64,000 nucleotides of DNA from CAZWEZ01 sp964632795 (GTDB lineage: Bacteria > Pseudomonadota > Alphaproteobacteria > Rhodospirillales > 2-02-FULL-58-16): positions 19,915-83,914 of the forward strand of contig CAZWEZ010000004.1 in NCBI GenBank assembly GCA_964632795.1. Direction: 5' to 3'. A program made the position numbers and the translations under genes. The notes under the pieces are model-generated. The model ran no database searches. It worked only from the letters and a program-made list of their open reading frames with translations, and had not been told where the DNA came from. Numbering within the stretch: the first letter of the stretch is position 1; each line of letters starts with the position of its first letter. This document shows, piece by piece, positions 8,857 to 18,277 of this stretch.

Positions 8857-9459
8857 TCAGGGGTCGTCGTCCTGCAACTTCTTGATGAGCGGGAGGATGT
8901 TTTTCTCGAGTACCTGCACGTTTATGGCTCCGATGTGCTTGTAGGCGATTTTCCCCGCCTTATCGACGACGAAGGTCTCCGGCACGCCGTAGACCCCCCA
9001 GTCGATGGCCACGCGCCCGTTGATGTCGGCGCCGGTGCGCGTATAGGGATCACCCAGGTCGTCCAACCACTCCTGGGCGTCGTCGGGTTTGTCCTTGTAG
9101 TTCAGCCCGTGGACGGGGAAGGTGTCCCGGCTCGCCATGTCCATCAGCAAAGGATGTTCCAGCCGGCAAGCCTGGCACCAGGAGGCCCAGACATTGACCA
9201 GGGAAACCTCCCCTTTCAAATCCTTGTCGGAAAGCCCGAGGGTCCTTCCCTGTACCGGCGGAAGGTCGAATTCGGGTGTCTGCTTGCCGATCAAAACCGA
9301 GGGTATCTCGCGAGGGTCCAAGGTCAGGCCGATGGCAAACGCCACCGCGATAAATCCGAAAACGATCAGGGGAAGGGCGTAGACTCTTGGAAAACCCCTG
9401 CGCGGGCGGCTTGATGTTCCGTTTTCTGGATTTTCCGAAACGTTCGCGCCGGTCATCAC
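8857..9459 (-). CDS. ccmG: CcmG/DsbE thioredoxin-like periplasmic reductant
   Basis: 200 aa: an N-terminal signal anchor (about 27-48), then a TlpA/ResA-like thioredoxin fold with active site WASWCQACRLEHP near residue 92 and the cis-proline region GVPETFVVD. It keeps CcmH and apocytochrome thiols reduced using electrons from CcdA. The GAINV insertion before the last strand is typical. 84 bases separate it from ccmF. Two start codons are adjacent (MM). Confidence 0.9.
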   Translation of the reverse strand: MMTGANVSENPENGTSSRPRRGFPRVYALPLIVFGFIAVAFAIGLTLDPREIPSVLIGKQTPEFDLPPVQGRTLGLSDKDLKGEVSLVNVWASWCQACRLEHPLLMDMASRDTFPVHGLNYKDKPDDAQEWLDDLGDPYTRTGADINGRVAIDWGVYGVPETFVVDKAGKIAYKHIGAINVQVLEKNILPLIKKLQDDDP

Positions 9460-9547
9460 ATATCTCTCTTTTCGACGGAGGGTGGAAGCCGGCGGACAAT
9501 TGCGGAAGCGACGAATTGGTTTGTCTTCGACCCGGCGGATGGCTGAA

Positions 9548-10099
9548 TCATCCGATCAGAATCCTCATATCCTCGAGAAACCGATAGGGCGGCACCACAA
9601 GGTTCCGCGGAGGAGGCCCGGCCCGGACCCGTCCCGAGGTGTCGTAGTGCCCCCCGTGGCAGGGACAGAACCAGCCCCCGTAGTCGCCCCTGCGGTCGCC
9701 GGGGTTCTGGCCCATCGGGATGCAGCCGAGATGGGTGCAGATGCCGATGACGACAAGCCATTCGTCGCGCTGAACCCGTTCACTGTCCAACTGGGGGTCC
9801 GGCAACTCCAGGGTGTCGTCGGCTCGCGCCTTGTCGATCCGCTCCGGAGTTCGATGGTCGATGAAGATCGGTTTTCCGCGCCATACCGCCGTAATCCGCT
9901 GTCCGATTTCGATCTGCTCCACGTCGACCTCGATGGTCGAAATCGCCACGACGTCGGATGCCGGGTTCATGCTGTCGATGAATGGCCATGCGGCTAACGC
10001 TACGCCGGCAGCAGCCAACGTCCCAGTCGTGATCATCAGGAAATCACGACGGGTCTCATCATCATGATATGGCAGGGTTGTGTCCAGCCGTTTCACCAT
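9548..10099 (-). CDS. petA: Rieske [2Fe-2S] protein (ubiquinol-cytochrome c reductase iron-sulfur subunit type), without bc1 partners
   Basis: 183 aa from the ATG at 10099 (a GTG two codons upstream is possible). Twin-arginine-like RRDFL and a hydrophobic segment (about 20-42) give a Tat-type signal anchor. The cluster ligands are in CTHLGCIP and CPCHGGHYD; canonical bc1 Rieske proteins have CPCHGSxYD, so the Ser that tunes potential is Gly here. Cytochrome b and c1 genes are absent; instead it lies between a DUF2933 gene and ccmG. It may serve an alternative electron-transfer partner. Confidence 0.85.
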   Translation of the reverse strand: MVKRLDTTLPYHDDETRRDFLMITTGTLAAAGVALAAWPFIDSMNPASDVVAISTIEVDVEQIEIGQRITAVWRGKPIFIDHRTPERIDKARADDTLELPDPQLDSERVQRDEWLVVIGICTHLGCIPMGQNPGDRRGDYGGWFCPCHGGHYDTSGRVRAGPPPRNLVVPPYRFLEDMRILIG

Positions 10100-10122
10100 C
10101 GCCACCCATCATCCTCTTTGCT

Positions 10123-10458
10123 CTATCCTTGTCGGGAAGCCCAGGGAGAGGAGCCTTCAAGCCGTTTCGGCTTGCTGATGTTCCGCCGTTTTCCCGGCTC
10201 TTTCGGGGGGGCTTGTCGATCATCCTCTTGGCCGTGTTCATGTCCGCCATGTCCCATGGAACGATGCATCACGAAGTGCATCCCCAGGCAAACGGCCAGG
10301 GGCACCAAAAAAAGGGCATATGTCCCCAACCCACCGGTCTCAAATTGGATGCTTGATATCCCCACGAATGCGGCCACCATCGCAAGGCAACAGAGGATCA
10401 TCATCCCCATGGGCGAGCCGAACAGCGATTTCGCGGAAGAAATCAGCTTTTCCATCAT
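10123..10458 (-). CDS. DUF2933 small membrane protein, histidine-rich
   Basis: 111 aa. Two membrane helices (about 15-35 and 43-62) are followed by the DUF2933-type His-rich turn LGMHFVMHRSMGHGGHEHG and a charged tail. Small DUF2933 proteins are recurrent in copper and heavy-metal islands; the Met/His-rich stretch suggests metal binding. First gene of the long minus-strand operon, about 115 bases downstream of a predicted response-regulator-dependent promoter. Confidence 0.75.
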   Translation of the reverse strand: MMEKLISSAKSLFGSPMGMMILCCLAMVAAFVGISSIQFETGGLGTYALFLVPLAVCLGMHFVMHRSMGHGGHEHGQEDDRQAPPKEPGKRRNISKPKRLEGSSPWASRQG

Positions 10459-10573
10459 TCAATGTTCCATTTCTCGAAAGACATGAAAGAAAACCAAAGA
10501 AGGCCGCAGCCTCCTTACAGGAGCCTTTTTCAAGGGGGGCTCGGTCCGAAAGCTCCGCCATCCGCGAGTTCCG

Positions 10574-10607
10574 ATTAAAGCGAATGCCTGTTACCGAAGT
10601 ATGTCCG
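10574..10607 (-). promoter_or_regulatory. Predicted response-regulator promoter (site A) of the Rieske/cytochrome-maturation operon
   Basis: On the minus strand GACATA, 5 bases, GTAACA (complement of 10600-10605 and 10589-10594), then 9 bases to TTTAAT (complement of 10574-10579) as a -10. The 50 bases 10588-10637 align without gaps to 18451-18500: 17 of 20 identical in the first block and 14 of 17 in a second block starting 33 bases away. A further copy of that second block (TGACAAACTTTGCT) is at 10650-10663. Confidence 0.6.
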
Positions 10608-10681
10608 GGCACCCACTAAATTGTGTCAAACTTTGCCAAGTCCCCGGGTTGACAAACTTTGCTACATTTTTCTCCCATTCT

Positions 10682-10697
10682 TCGGGGGCGGCCCCGA
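10682..10697 (-). terminator. Hairpin after lgt
   Basis: TCGGGG, GCGG, CCCCGA forms a 6-bp stem with a 4-base loop 19 bases past the lgt stop. No T-run follows on the minus strand, so its role as a terminator of the copper operon is uncertain. Confidence 0.3.
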
Positions 10698-10715
10698 GCA
10701 CCCCGGCCGTACAAA

Positions 10716-11534
10716 TCACTGAGCATGTTTTCGGCTTCCCAAACCCGGCCACACGGCAAGACCGATCAAAATCAGCCCCACCGCCAGCATCGGCGCCGAC
10801 AGCCACTGGCCCATGGTGGTTCCGCCGATGAGGAAACCGATGTGGGCGTCGGGCTGGCGGAACAACTCGACGGTCATGCGCGACACCGCGTACCCGCCAA
10901 GGAAGACGCCGGTCAGCAAGCCCGGACGCAGGCGCACCGCCTTCCAACGCCATAAAATGTGGAGGAGGACAAACAACGCAAGCCCCTCCAGCGCGGCCTC
11001 GTAGAGCTGACTCGGGTGGCGGGGCTCGGGGCCACCATAGGGGAAGACCACGGCCCAGGGCAGATCGCTCACCCGGCCGAACAGCTCTCCGTTGATGAAG
11101 TTTGCGAGGCGTCCCAGGAAAAGCCCGATGGGGGCGGCGCAGGCGACGATATCGGCGAACGGCAAAACCCGGATTCCCCGGCGGCGCACGAACAGGAGCC
11201 CCGCCACGACGACGCCGAGGAGCCCCCCGTGGAACGACATGCCGCCCTTCCACACCTGGAGGATGGCCAGCGGATCGTCCAGGTAATAGCCGAACTTGTA
11301 GAACAGCACGTAACCCAACCGCCCGCCGAGCACCACCCCGAGGATCGCCCAGGTCAGGAAGTCGTCGATGTCGTGGGCCTCGGCGGCTTGGGGCGTCTTG
11401 CGGGCCAGCCACCGGATGTAGCGCCAAGCGACCAGCAGCCCGACGAGATAGGCGAGCGAGTACCAACGAATGGCGAGCGGCCCCAAATGGATCAGAACCG
11501 GATCGATGAGGGGAAAGGGAATGACGAAGGTCAT
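10716..11534 (-). CDS. lgt: Prolipoprotein diacylglyceryl transferase, accessory copy in a copper operon
   Basis: 272 aa, typical Lgt with seven membrane helices. Family motifs are MSFHGGLLG (about residue 100) and the Lgt signature [14 protein letters not shown] (about 143-156). The enzyme moves diacylglycerol from phosphatidylglycerol to the lipobox Cys of prolipoproteins. It is translationally coupled to the MFS gene (4-bp overlap) and is last in an operon with copA, so it is probably a second, island-borne lgt dedicated to metal-resistance lipoproteins; whether the genome has another lgt cannot be seen here. Confidence 0.92.
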   Translation of the reverse strand: MTFVIPFPLIDPVLIHLGPLAIRWYSLAYLVGLLVAWRYIRWLARKTPQAAEAHDIDDFLTWAILGVVLGGRLGYVLFYKFGYYLDDPLAILQVWKGGMSFHGGLLGVVVAGLLFVRRRGIRVLPFADIVACAAPIGLFLGRLANFINGELFGRVSDLPWAVVFPYGGPEPRHPSQLYEAALEGLALFVLLHILWRWKAVRLRPGLLTGVFLGGYAVSRMTVELFRQPDAHIGFLIGGTTMGQWLSAPMLAVGLILIGLAVWPGLGSRKHAQ

Positions 11535-12778
11535 GGCTTAATCGGCCTCCTCGGTCTCAGAGCCTGTTTGGAAAGTTGAAACGCGGCGCGACGGTACATC
11601 GCCAGCCACAGGATCACGGCGACGCCGGCGAGCAGGAAGGGAACGGCGGCGTAGTTGACGGCCTGCCAATCGAAGCGATCGAGGAGCGCTCCCGACAGTA
11701 ACGACGCCATTGCCAGCGAGCCGAATACCAGGAAGTCATTGGCGGCCTGCACCTTCGCCCGTTCGGCCGGCTTGTAGGTCTCGGTCAGAAGGCTCGAAGC
11801 GCCGATGAAGGTAAAGTTCCAGCCCAGGCCAAGGGCCACCAAACCGAACCAGAATTGATTGATTTCGACTCCAATGAGCGCCGCGGCGACACATCCCCCC
11901 AGCAACACGAGGCCCAGGAGCATGATGTTTACCACGCCAAACCTCCGGATCAGGCTGCCGGTGAACAAGGCGGGGGCGAACATGGCCAGCGTGTGCCATC
12001 GGATGACGAACGCGGTGTGGTCGAGTCCGTGTTGGAAGGTAGCCATCGCCAGCGGTGTCGCCACCATCATCAGAATCGTTACCCCATAACCGATCATTCC
12101 GACGAGCGCGGCGGCGATGAACGCCGGCTGGCGCATGATCCGGGCCAATGGCCGGCTGGGCTCACCAATTTCTTCCTCCCGCAGCGGGGGAATATCGAGA
12201 AGCAATAGCAAAACCGCCGCCGAAAACCCTAACCCGGCGATCACCAGAAAGGAGCCCAGGAAACGGTTCGGGGCAAACAGTTCGCTTGACAATATTGTCA
12301 ATTCCGGTCCGGCCAGCGCGGCGACGATCCCCCCTGCCAGGACCAGGGATATCGCTCTGCTCCGGAAATCGGGATTGACCACTTCGGTTGCCGCGAAGCG
12401 GTAATACTGGGCAAAACCGGCAGAGACGCCGACGACAAACGTGCCGAGGACGAACAGGGGGAGGTCTTCGATGAAGATACCCGAGGCCGCCACCAGGGCG
12501 CCGAAGGCGCCGATGAGCGCACCGAGGATGAAACCCCACTGGCGACCAATCCTCTTCATCAGGAGCGAGGCGGGAATCGTCGCCGCAACGGTGCCGATCA
12601 TAGCCCCTGAAACCGGAAGGGTCGCCAACGCCTTGTCCTCGGCAAGGGAGTAACCGACCAGGCCACCGGCAATGACAAAAACAGTCGCCCCCGTCATGAA
12701 CAGCGCCTCGCAGGCCGCAAGTATGGCCACGTTCGACTTTTCGCGTGAAAACATCATGCGGAGAAAACCCGAAAACAA
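11531..12778 (-). CDS. MFS transporter
   Basis: 415 aa, about 12 membrane helices, with an MFS loop 2-3 pattern ([15 protein letters not shown], about 74-88). No substrate-diagnostic motif is recognised. It starts 6 bases after the methyltransferase gene and overlaps lgt by 4 bp, so it belongs to the copper operon; export or import of a metal-related compound is only inference. An alternative start is the MMFSREK methionine at residues 8-9. Confidence 0.8.
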   Translation of the reverse strand: MFSGFLRMMFSREKSNVAILAACEALFMTGATVFVIAGGLVGYSLAEDKALATLPVSGAMIGTVAATIPASLLMKRIGRQWGFILGALIGAFGALVAASGIFIEDLPLFVLGTFVVGVSAGFAQYYRFAATEVVNPDFRSRAISLVLAGGIVAALAGPELTILSSELFAPNRFLGSFLVIAGLGFSAAVLLLLLDIPPLREEEIGEPSRPLARIMRQPAFIAAALVGMIGYGVTILMMVATPLAMATFQHGLDHTAFVIRWHTLAMFAPALFTGSLIRRFGVVNIMLLGLVLLGGCVAAALIGVEINQFWFGLVALGLGWNFTFIGASSLLTETYKPAERAKVQAANDFLVFGSLAMASLLSGALLDRFDWQAVNYAAVPFLLAGVAVILWLAMYRRAAFQLSKQALRPRRPIKP

Positions 12779-12784
12779 AATGAT

Positions 12785-13441
12785 TCAGTGGTGATAGCCG
12801 CCGACTTCCTTCGGGAGCCGCGGGACGAATGCAGGAACATTTGAAGCATAATGGGAATACGCCTCTTCGAATCTCATCGATGCCTCATGTTCCTCCTTTC
12901 TCGCCAGGCGGACGTACATGAAGACCAGAATCGGAAACATGACGATCGTGGGCAATGTCGGCCACTGGAAGAGAAAGCCCACCATGATCAGGATAAAGGC
13001 CAGATACTGCGGGTGGCGGATGTACCCGTAGGGACCGGTGGTGGCGAGGAAACGGTCGCGCTGGGCCGTGAAGAGAACTCTCCAGGAAGCCGCCAGTAAA
13101 AAGAATCCGCCGGCGATCAGGATGCCGCTTATCAAGTGCGGGAGGGTGAAATGCGGGTCACCCTCGGATCCCAGCACCGTCCACCACAAATGACCGGCCT
13201 CGTGTGAAAACAGATCGAGGCTGGGATACCAACTTCCGAGCCAGCCCGAAAGCAGGTAGATGGTCAGTGGAAACCCGTACATTTCCGCGAACAGGGCTAT
13301 CAGGAAGGCGGAAAACGCGCCGAAGGAACGCCAGTCCCTTGTCGTTCGCGGTTTGAAGAAGCTGGCCGCGAACAAAATGAACAAGGCCGAATTGATGATG
13401 ACAAGCGGCCATAAACCGTATGCCGACGTTTGTTCATTCAT
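12785..13441 (-). CDS. Isoprenylcysteine carboxylmethyltransferase (ICMT)-like membrane methyltransferase
   Basis: 218 aa from the ATG at 13441; ten codons upstream are also open but add no domain. Several membrane helices precede the ICMT/PEMT motif TTGPYGYIRHPQYLAF (about 138-153) and a C-terminal RxEExEA... stretch, the region that binds S-adenosylmethionine. Such genes recur in bacterial metal-resistance islands next to lgt and copA, with unknown substrate. 57 bases separate it from the gene upstream. Confidence 0.8.
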   Translation of the reverse strand: MNEQTSAYGLWPLVIINSALFILFAASFFKPRTTRDWRSFGAFSAFLIALFAEMYGFPLTIYLLSGWLGSWYPSLDLFSHEAGHLWWTVLGSEGDPHFTLPHLISGILIAGGFFLLAASWRVLFTAQRDRFLATTGPYGYIRHPQYLAFILIMVGFLFQWPTLPTIVMFPILVFMYVRLARKEEHEASMRFEEAYSHYASNVPAFVPRLPKEVGGYHH

Positions 13442-13498
13442 CGGTATTTTCCGCGTTATGGGGGTCGGCATCCCACCCCACGCATTGTTGGAAAACGA

Positions 13499-14425
13499 CT
13501 ACCGGAGCGACCATTCGAAAACCCTCTCGGGAACGTCGGAAATGCCTTTCAAGATGAGTTTGATGGTTTGGGTTTCGGTCCCCAATGCCGGAAAGGTCAG
13601 GGTGCCGGAGCGGTGATGGCCGCCGGCAGGCATACCGTCCCATTCCGTCGCCACGACGGCGATGCCCTGGTCGTTTTCGAGGACGGAAATTTCGGTCATG
13701 TCAAAATCCAGTGACCCCGAATGGGTGTTCAGGGAGACCGAGAACCGCACCGGTTCGCCCAACCTGATGTCCACCGGCTCGACTTCCACCGAGATTCCGT
13801 TCTCATCGCTTTCCCGGGCCGGGAGGTCGAATGTCTTGACCGTGTCGGCGGTCTGCGAAACCTGATCCGCCGCCGCCGCCGTCCCCGACAGCATGAAGGA
13901 CGCGGCAACGACGACAACCGACGAAAAGACGACCGCGCCGAGGACTTTGTTCATGTCGAGGGTGAAGAGGTGCTTGAAGGGGCCCCGTTTCGGACCGAGA
14001 TCGTGATTCTGCATGATTCGCAACATCATTGTAATTCCAGTGAGGTTCGAGAAGACGCCAAGCAGGATGAAGGCCGTCTGGTAATCGACCAGAAAAACGG
14101 CGGCCGCCGACAAGCCCAGAATGGGCAGGACGTCGGCGATGTGGTGGGCGCAGCAAGCCACCATGGCGACGGTGGAAACACCGCCCGAGGCGGCGACGCC
14201 CGCCGTGGCGGCTGCCCGTCTTTGGCGCAGGGCGCCCTTGATGTAGATATGGAGCCCCAGTTGGGTGCCGAAGCCGGCCGCCAGCAGTAGAATCCAATAC
14301 CACATATCGGAAAACAGATATAAGGCGGAGTCAAGGGATTGCGCGAAGATGAGAATTGCAAAATAAATAGACAGCAATCCAACTCCGCCGACAATTCCGA
14401 TGAATATTGGCTTTCTATTTTTCAT
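13499..14425 (-). CDS. Polytopic membrane protein with CCAHH motif and C-terminal periplasmic domain
   Basis: 308 aa; function not recognised. Helices at about 7-28, 40-58, 75-100, 103-125 and 155-175 are followed by about 120 residues resembling a small beta-rich domain (VEVEPVDIRLGEPVRF). The third helix carries MVACCAHHIADVLP, two Cys and two His in a membrane, a likely metal-binding site. Given the cupredoxin and CopA genes immediately upstream, copper transfer is the most reasonable guess. Confidence 0.6.
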   Translation of the reverse strand: MKNRKPIFIGIVGGVGLLSIYFAILIFAQSLDSALYLFSDMWYWILLLAAGFGTQLGLHIYIKGALRQRRAAATAGVAASGGVSTVAMVACCAHHIADVLPILGLSAAAVFLVDYQTAFILLGVFSNLTGITMMLRIMQNHDLGPKRGPFKHLFTLDMNKVLGAVVFSSVVVVAASFMLSGTAAAADQVSQTADTVKTFDLPARESDENGISVEVEPVDIRLGEPVRFSVSLNTHSGSLDFDMTEISVLENDQGIAVVATEWDGMPAGGHHRSGTLTFPALGTETQTIKLILKGISDVPERVFEWSLR

Positions 14426-14432
14426 TCGTTCT

Positions 14433-14807
14433 TCATTCCACGATCAACCTGCCCTTGAGCATGCCCATCTGGCAGGCGAACTCGTACTCACCCGGTTTTT
14501 CCGGAAGGAAATCGATCGCCACCGTTTCACCGGTCGGCAACTTGGCGCTCTTATCGAAGTCGGGGAACAGCACCATTTCCGAACAAGTTGCCGTCTCCTC
14601 GCGGCGGAAGTTGAGCCGCACCGGCCGTCCGCGCTCGACGACGATGGTATCCGGGGTGTAGCCGCCCTTGACCACGATCAGGGCTTCCTGGCGGCTGCCG
14701 ACGGCGACGGCCGCCGTCCTCTTCGCCTGCTTGAGCCAGAAGAACCAGACGATAAGGCCGATAAGCGCCAGGCCGAGTATCGTGACCAACCATTGATCGG
14801 CGGTCAT
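14433..14807 (-). CDS. Membrane-anchored cupredoxin-like copper protein
   Basis: 124 aa. An N-terminal helix (about 5-22) anchors a small beta domain with plastocyanin-like features: [15 protein letters not shown], then ATCSEM and a C-terminal FACQMGM. The latter pair of Cys with Met resembles the ligand loop of cupredoxin_1 family proteins, though a classical His ligand is missing. Likely binds Cu(I)/Cu(II) on the periplasmic face and passes it to or from CopA. Its ATG overlaps the copA stop (ATGA), implying translational coupling. Confidence 0.75.
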   Translation of the reverse strand: MTADQWLVTILGLALIGLIVWFFWLKQAKRTAAVAVGSRQEALIVVKGGYTPDTIVVERGRPVRLNFRREETATCSEMVLFPDFDKSAKLPTGETVAIDFLPEKPGEYEFACQMGMLKGRLIVE

Positions 14808-17134
14808 GACGCCACCCCCTTGGGCTTGAAGAAACGAAGGCGGTTGGCGTTGCTCACCACGGTCACCGAGCTGAAGGCCATGGCGGCTCCGGCGATGATC
14901 GGCGACAACAGCATCCCGAAAAACGGATAGAAAACACCCATCGCGACGGGAAGGCCGAGGACGTTGTAACCGAAGGCCCCAAGCAGATTCTGGCGGACAT
15001 TGCGCATGGTCGCGCGGCTGATCTCGATCGCCGTCGCCACTCCCAACAGGCTGCCCGTGATGAGGGTGATATCGCTGGCCTCGATGGCGACGTCGGTGCC
15101 GGTGCCGATGGCCAGGCCGACATCGGCCTGGGCGAGAGCCGGCGCGTCGTTGATGCCGTCGCCGACCATGGCAACGGTCTTGCCTTCGGATTGCAGCATA
15201 AACACTTCATTGGCCTTTCGGAGGGGAAGCACTTCCGCGAAGACGCGGTCGACCCCGACCTGATCGGCTATTGCCTCGGCGGTCCGCCAGTTGTCACCCG
15301 TGAGCATGATCACTTCGATACCCATTCGGCGGAGCGCGGCAACGGCGGCCTTTGAATCCGGCTTCACCGTATCGGCGACCGCCACCACGCCGGCGGCGCG
15401 ACCATCAATGGCAACGTACATTGGTGTTTTCCCCAGGGGGGCCAAGTAATCCGCGATATCGGATAGACCCCTGGCTTCTATGTTCCGATCGGTCATCAGT
15501 TTGACGTTCCCGAGCAGAACTTCGTGACCATCGACACGCCCCGTAACCCCGTACCCGGCGATTGCACGGAAATCCACGGCCTTTGAAAGGATGAGGCCGC
15601 GTTCCTCGGCGCCCTTGATGATGGCCTCTCCCAAGGGATGCTCCGAGCCCCGTTCCAGGGAGGCGGCAAGTCGCAGCACCTCGTCGTCTTCGAAGTCGGG
15701 CATAACCACGACGTCGGTGAGCACAGGTTCACCCCGGGTGATCGTGCCGGTCTTGTCGAGCACGATGGCGTCGATTCTCTCCGCCGTCTGCAAGGCGTCC
15801 CCGGAGCGGATCAGGATGCCGTTCTCGGCCCCTTTGCCGATTCCCACGGTCAACGACGTCGGCGTCGCCAGGCCAAGGGCGCAGGGACAGGCGATAATGA
15901 GGGTCGTGACAAGAACGATGGTGGAGAAGACGAAGCGCGGTTCCGGCCCCAAATCGTACCAGACGACGAAAGCCAGAACGGCCAGGATCAATACCGCCGG
16001 GACAAAATAGCCCGCGAACTTGTCGACGATCCTCTGAATCGGCGCCTTGGACCCCTGGGCCTCCTGGACCAGGGTGATGATGGAAGCCAGCGCCGTGTCC
16101 TTGCCCACCTTGGTGGCGCGAAAGCGGAAACTTCCCATCTTGTTCATGGTGCCGCCGATGACCTCGTCGCCGAGGTTCTTCTCGACCGGGATCGATTCGC
16201 CGGTGATCATCGACTCGTCCACGGCGCTGCCCCCCTCGACGACTTCGCCGTCGACCGGGATCTTCTCCCCGGGACGAACGATCACCGTGTCACCGACCAG
16301 GACCTCCTCGACTGGAATGTCGATCTCCTGGCCTTCCCGGAGGATTCGCGCGGTTTTCGCCTGCAGGCCGATCAGCGTGCGGATGGCCTCCGAGGTCCGC
16401 CCCTTGGCTTTGTTTTCCAGGGCCAGGCCCAGCACGACCAGGGCGATGACGACGGTGGTCACGTCCCAAAAGGGCTCGGCCAGTTCCGGGGAAGGAAACA
16501 ACCCCGGAAAGGCGGTCGCCACGACCGAGTACAGGAAGGCGGCGGAAACGCCGATGGCGATCAGCGTATGCATGTTGGCCGAACGGTGCTTGAGCGCCGC
16601 CCACATGCCGGTGAAGAACCGCGAGCCCGACCACACCATGACGGCAAACGTCAATACGCCGAGGTTTCCCCAGAGAACCCTTTCAACGGAACTCCCCGCC
16701 GGAATCCAGGCCCTCAGCCCGGGGATGATATCGGGGTACATGAAAACCACGTTGGGCACGGAAACCACGGCGGCCAGCCAGAACTTCCGCATCAGGGTCA
16801 GGTATTCCTGCTCGCGTTCATCCCGTTCCCTGTTCACCCCCGCATCGGTCGCGGGGGTAGGGTCGACCGCCTCGCAGCCACTGTCGGCGATCGTCTCGCG
16901 CAGGGAATCGAAATCCACCTTTGAAGGCTTGTATGTCACCTCCGCCGTTTTCGTGCCGAAATTGACGGTTGCCGAGATCACACCGGGAGTACCCAGCAGG
17001 GCGCTCTCGATATGGGAAATGCAGGAGGCGCAGCTCATGCCCTTGATCCCCAACCGCACCGAACACGCATCCGGGGCATGAACCGTCGAGGGGGATGGAC
17101 CAGACGGTTGTCGGGAATCGGGACGGTCAGGCAT
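14804..17134 (-). CDS. copA: CopA copper-exporting P1B-type ATPase
   Basis: 776 aa from the ATG at 17134, preceded by GGAGG; the open frame extends 89 codons further upstream but that part has no homology-like features and overlaps another gene. Motifs in order: one N-terminal heavy-metal domain with GMSCASC (32-38), TGES (about 309), CPCALG (about 415), DKTGTIT phosphorylation site (about 460), [10 protein letters not shown] (about 657) and MAFSSVTVV in the last helix. CPC plus the C-terminal MxxSS indicate Cu(I) export. 8-bp overlap with the YHS gene. Confidence 0.95.
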   Translation of the reverse strand: MPDRPDSRQPSGPSPSTVHAPDACSVRLGIKGMSCASCISHIESALLGTPGVISATVNFGTKTAEVTYKPSKVDFDSLRETIADSGCEAVDPTPATDAGVNRERDEREQEYLTLMRKFWLAAVVSVPNVVFMYPDIIPGLRAWIPAGSSVERVLWGNLGVLTFAVMVWSGSRFFTGMWAALKHRSANMHTLIAIGVSAAFLYSVVATAFPGLFPSPELAEPFWDVTTVVIALVVLGLALENKAKGRTSEAIRTLIGLQAKTARILREGQEIDIPVEEVLVGDTVIVRPGEKIPVDGEVVEGGSAVDESMITGESIPVEKNLGDEVIGGTMNKMGSFRFRATKVGKDTALASIITLVQEAQGSKAPIQRIVDKFAGYFVPAVLILAVLAFVVWYDLGPEPRFVFSTIVLVTTLIIACPCALGLATPTSLTVGIGKGAENGILIRSGDALQTAERIDAIVLDKTGTITRGEPVLTDVVVMPDFEDDEVLRLAASLERGSEHPLGEAIIKGAEERGLILSKAVDFRAIAGYGVTGRVDGHEVLLGNVKLMTDRNIEARGLSDIADYLAPLGKTPMYVAIDGRAAGVVAVADTVKPDSKAAVAALRRMGIEVIMLTGDNWRTAEAIADQVGVDRVFAEVLPLRKANEVFMLQSEGKTVAMVGDGINDAPALAQADVGLAIGTGTDVAIEASDITLITGSLLGVATAIEISRATMRNVRQNLLGAFGYNVLGLPVAMGVFYPFFGMLLSPIIAGAAMAFSSVTVVSNANRLRFFKPKGVAS

Positions 17135-17549
17135 GGCTGCCGCCTCCCTCCGGGCGGTGTTCGAGGGCGGAAGAGGGGCGGGAGACTGAGCCCCCCTCTC
17201 CCGCCAGGTGCAGGTGGGGGCCTGCCTCGAACTTCTCCCGGCAATCAGTTGAACAAAAGTAATAGACCTGGCCGTCATGGACGCTGGACTTGGCGTTGTC
17301 CGTGGACACCGTCTGGCCGCATACGGGATCGGTATCCTTTTCCGGAGCCGACCAACGAAGAGGCCCGGCCTCGGCGGGCGCTTTGGCCCGCTTGTCGTCA
17401 CCGCCGCCGTCGCCGCAACAACCGCCTCCTGCCGCGTGATTTTCCTTTTTATGTCCGGAACCGTGGCCGAACATGTGCGACCCGCATCCGAAACGCATCA
17501 TCAGGAAGACCAAGCCGCCGAACAACAAAACTTGTAGAAGCGTGTCCAT
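17127..17549 (-). CDS. YHS-domain metal protein
   Basis: 140 aa from the ATG at 17549. One N-terminal helix (about 2-18), a His/Cys/Gly-rich linker ([18 protein letters not shown]), then a YHS domain, DPVCGQTV...[12 protein letters not shown] (about 75-110). YHS domains bind metal through these cysteines and often accompany or are fused to CopA-type pumps. It is just upstream of copA with an 8-bp overlap, consistent with a copper donor role. Confidence 0.82.
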   Translation of the reverse strand: MDTLLQVLLFGGLVFLMMRFGCGSHMFGHGSGHKKENHAAGGGCCGDGGGDDKRAKAPAEAGPLRWSAPEKDTDPVCGQTVSTDNAKSSVHDGQVYYFCSTDCREKFEAGPHLHLAGEGGSVSRPSSALEHRPEGGGSHA

Positions 17550-17574
17550 GTCAATTTCCCCACTCTCGAACTGG

Positions 17575-17976
17575 TTACATCCCACGAGCCAGTAGAAACT
17601 TGTTGAAATGCTTGTCATAGGTGGCTGAATGGGTTTTCAGCCATTTCGTCATGAAGTCGAAAACCAGGGCATTGTCGTAATCGCCGCAAACGAGGGTGCG
17701 TTTCATCCTGTCCAGCTTTCTCAACAGTACGTCATGCGCCCACTTATGGGCGGCGGATCTCGGATAGCCGGTTTCCAGCATCAAGCGCTCTTCGCGTTCC
17801 AGATTGCGTGACAGCAATCGGATCGTGTCTTCGATTCGCCCACAGGTTCCCCCTGGATCGGTGCATATCACTCGCGGGTGGAAAAATCGGTCGAGGACGA
17901 AGAACAGGCATTCCCGACTCGCCTCGAGGAATCTGGTATCGGAATCAGCGCCGGAGAAGTCGTTTGCACCGAACAT
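17575..17976 (-). CDS. Hemerythrin-like protein with an incomplete ligand set
   Basis: 133 aa, the size of a single-domain bacteriohemerythrin. The pattern ERLMLETGYP...AHKWAHDVLL...WLKTHSATYDKHF matches the second half of the family (HxxxH and HxxxxD). The first-helix His and the His of the usual HFxxEE are absent: the corresponding stretch reads LSRNLEREERLM. So only three His, a Glu and an Asp of the usual diiron ligands remain. Possible roles are single-metal binding or O2/NO sensing. 25 bases before the YHS gene. Confidence 0.65.
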   Translation of the reverse strand: MFGANDFSGADSDTRFLEASRECLFFVLDRFFHPRVICTDPGGTCGRIEDTIRLLSRNLEREERLMLETGYPRSAAHKWAHDVLLRKLDRMKRTLVCGDYDNALVFDFMTKWLKTHSATYDKHFNKFLLARGM

Positions 17977-18037
17977 TGAGCGTTTCCCACCTCTGCTGTT
18001 TTCACGTCATGGCAACTCTGGACTGTCGCTGCCGCCT

Positions 18038-18277
18038 CTATTTCTCTTCCGGGCATACCTCATGGTCGGTCCCATCCTTGGCATGTTTGCTTGCCGACTC
18101 TGCCGGATCGTTGCCGCCCACGTGATCGCGCCGCCAGTCACGGAACAAGTCGATGCAGACGATGACGATGATGGTCAGGGAAACCAGGGACAGGACTCCG
18201 GGGAAACTTGAAAACCAGTGCCACCAGTCTCCGCCCCAACCCATCATGCCTTGTTGCGTCCAGTCGTCGTTCCGCAT
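18038..18277 (-). CDS. Small single-helix membrane protein, first gene of the copper operon
   Basis: 79 aa: a Trp/Met-rich start (MMGWGGDWWHWF), one strong membrane helix (about 26-44) and a charged tail ending HEVCPEEK. No family recognised. It is the first gene downstream of promoter site B and lies 61 bases from the hemerythrin-like gene, so it likely belongs to the same transcript. Trp/Met-rich tiny membrane proteins are common beside copper pumps. Confidence 0.6.
   Translation of the reverse strand: MRNDDWTQQGMMGWGGDWWHWFSSFPGVLSLVSLTIIVIVCIDLFRDWRRDHVGGNDPAESASKHAKDGTDHEVCPEEK

Noticed and set aside
17135..17401. 89-residue N-terminal extension of CopA
   Set aside because: It overlaps the YHS gene, is Arg/Pro-rich without family similarity, and a GGAGG-preceded ATG lies at 17134.
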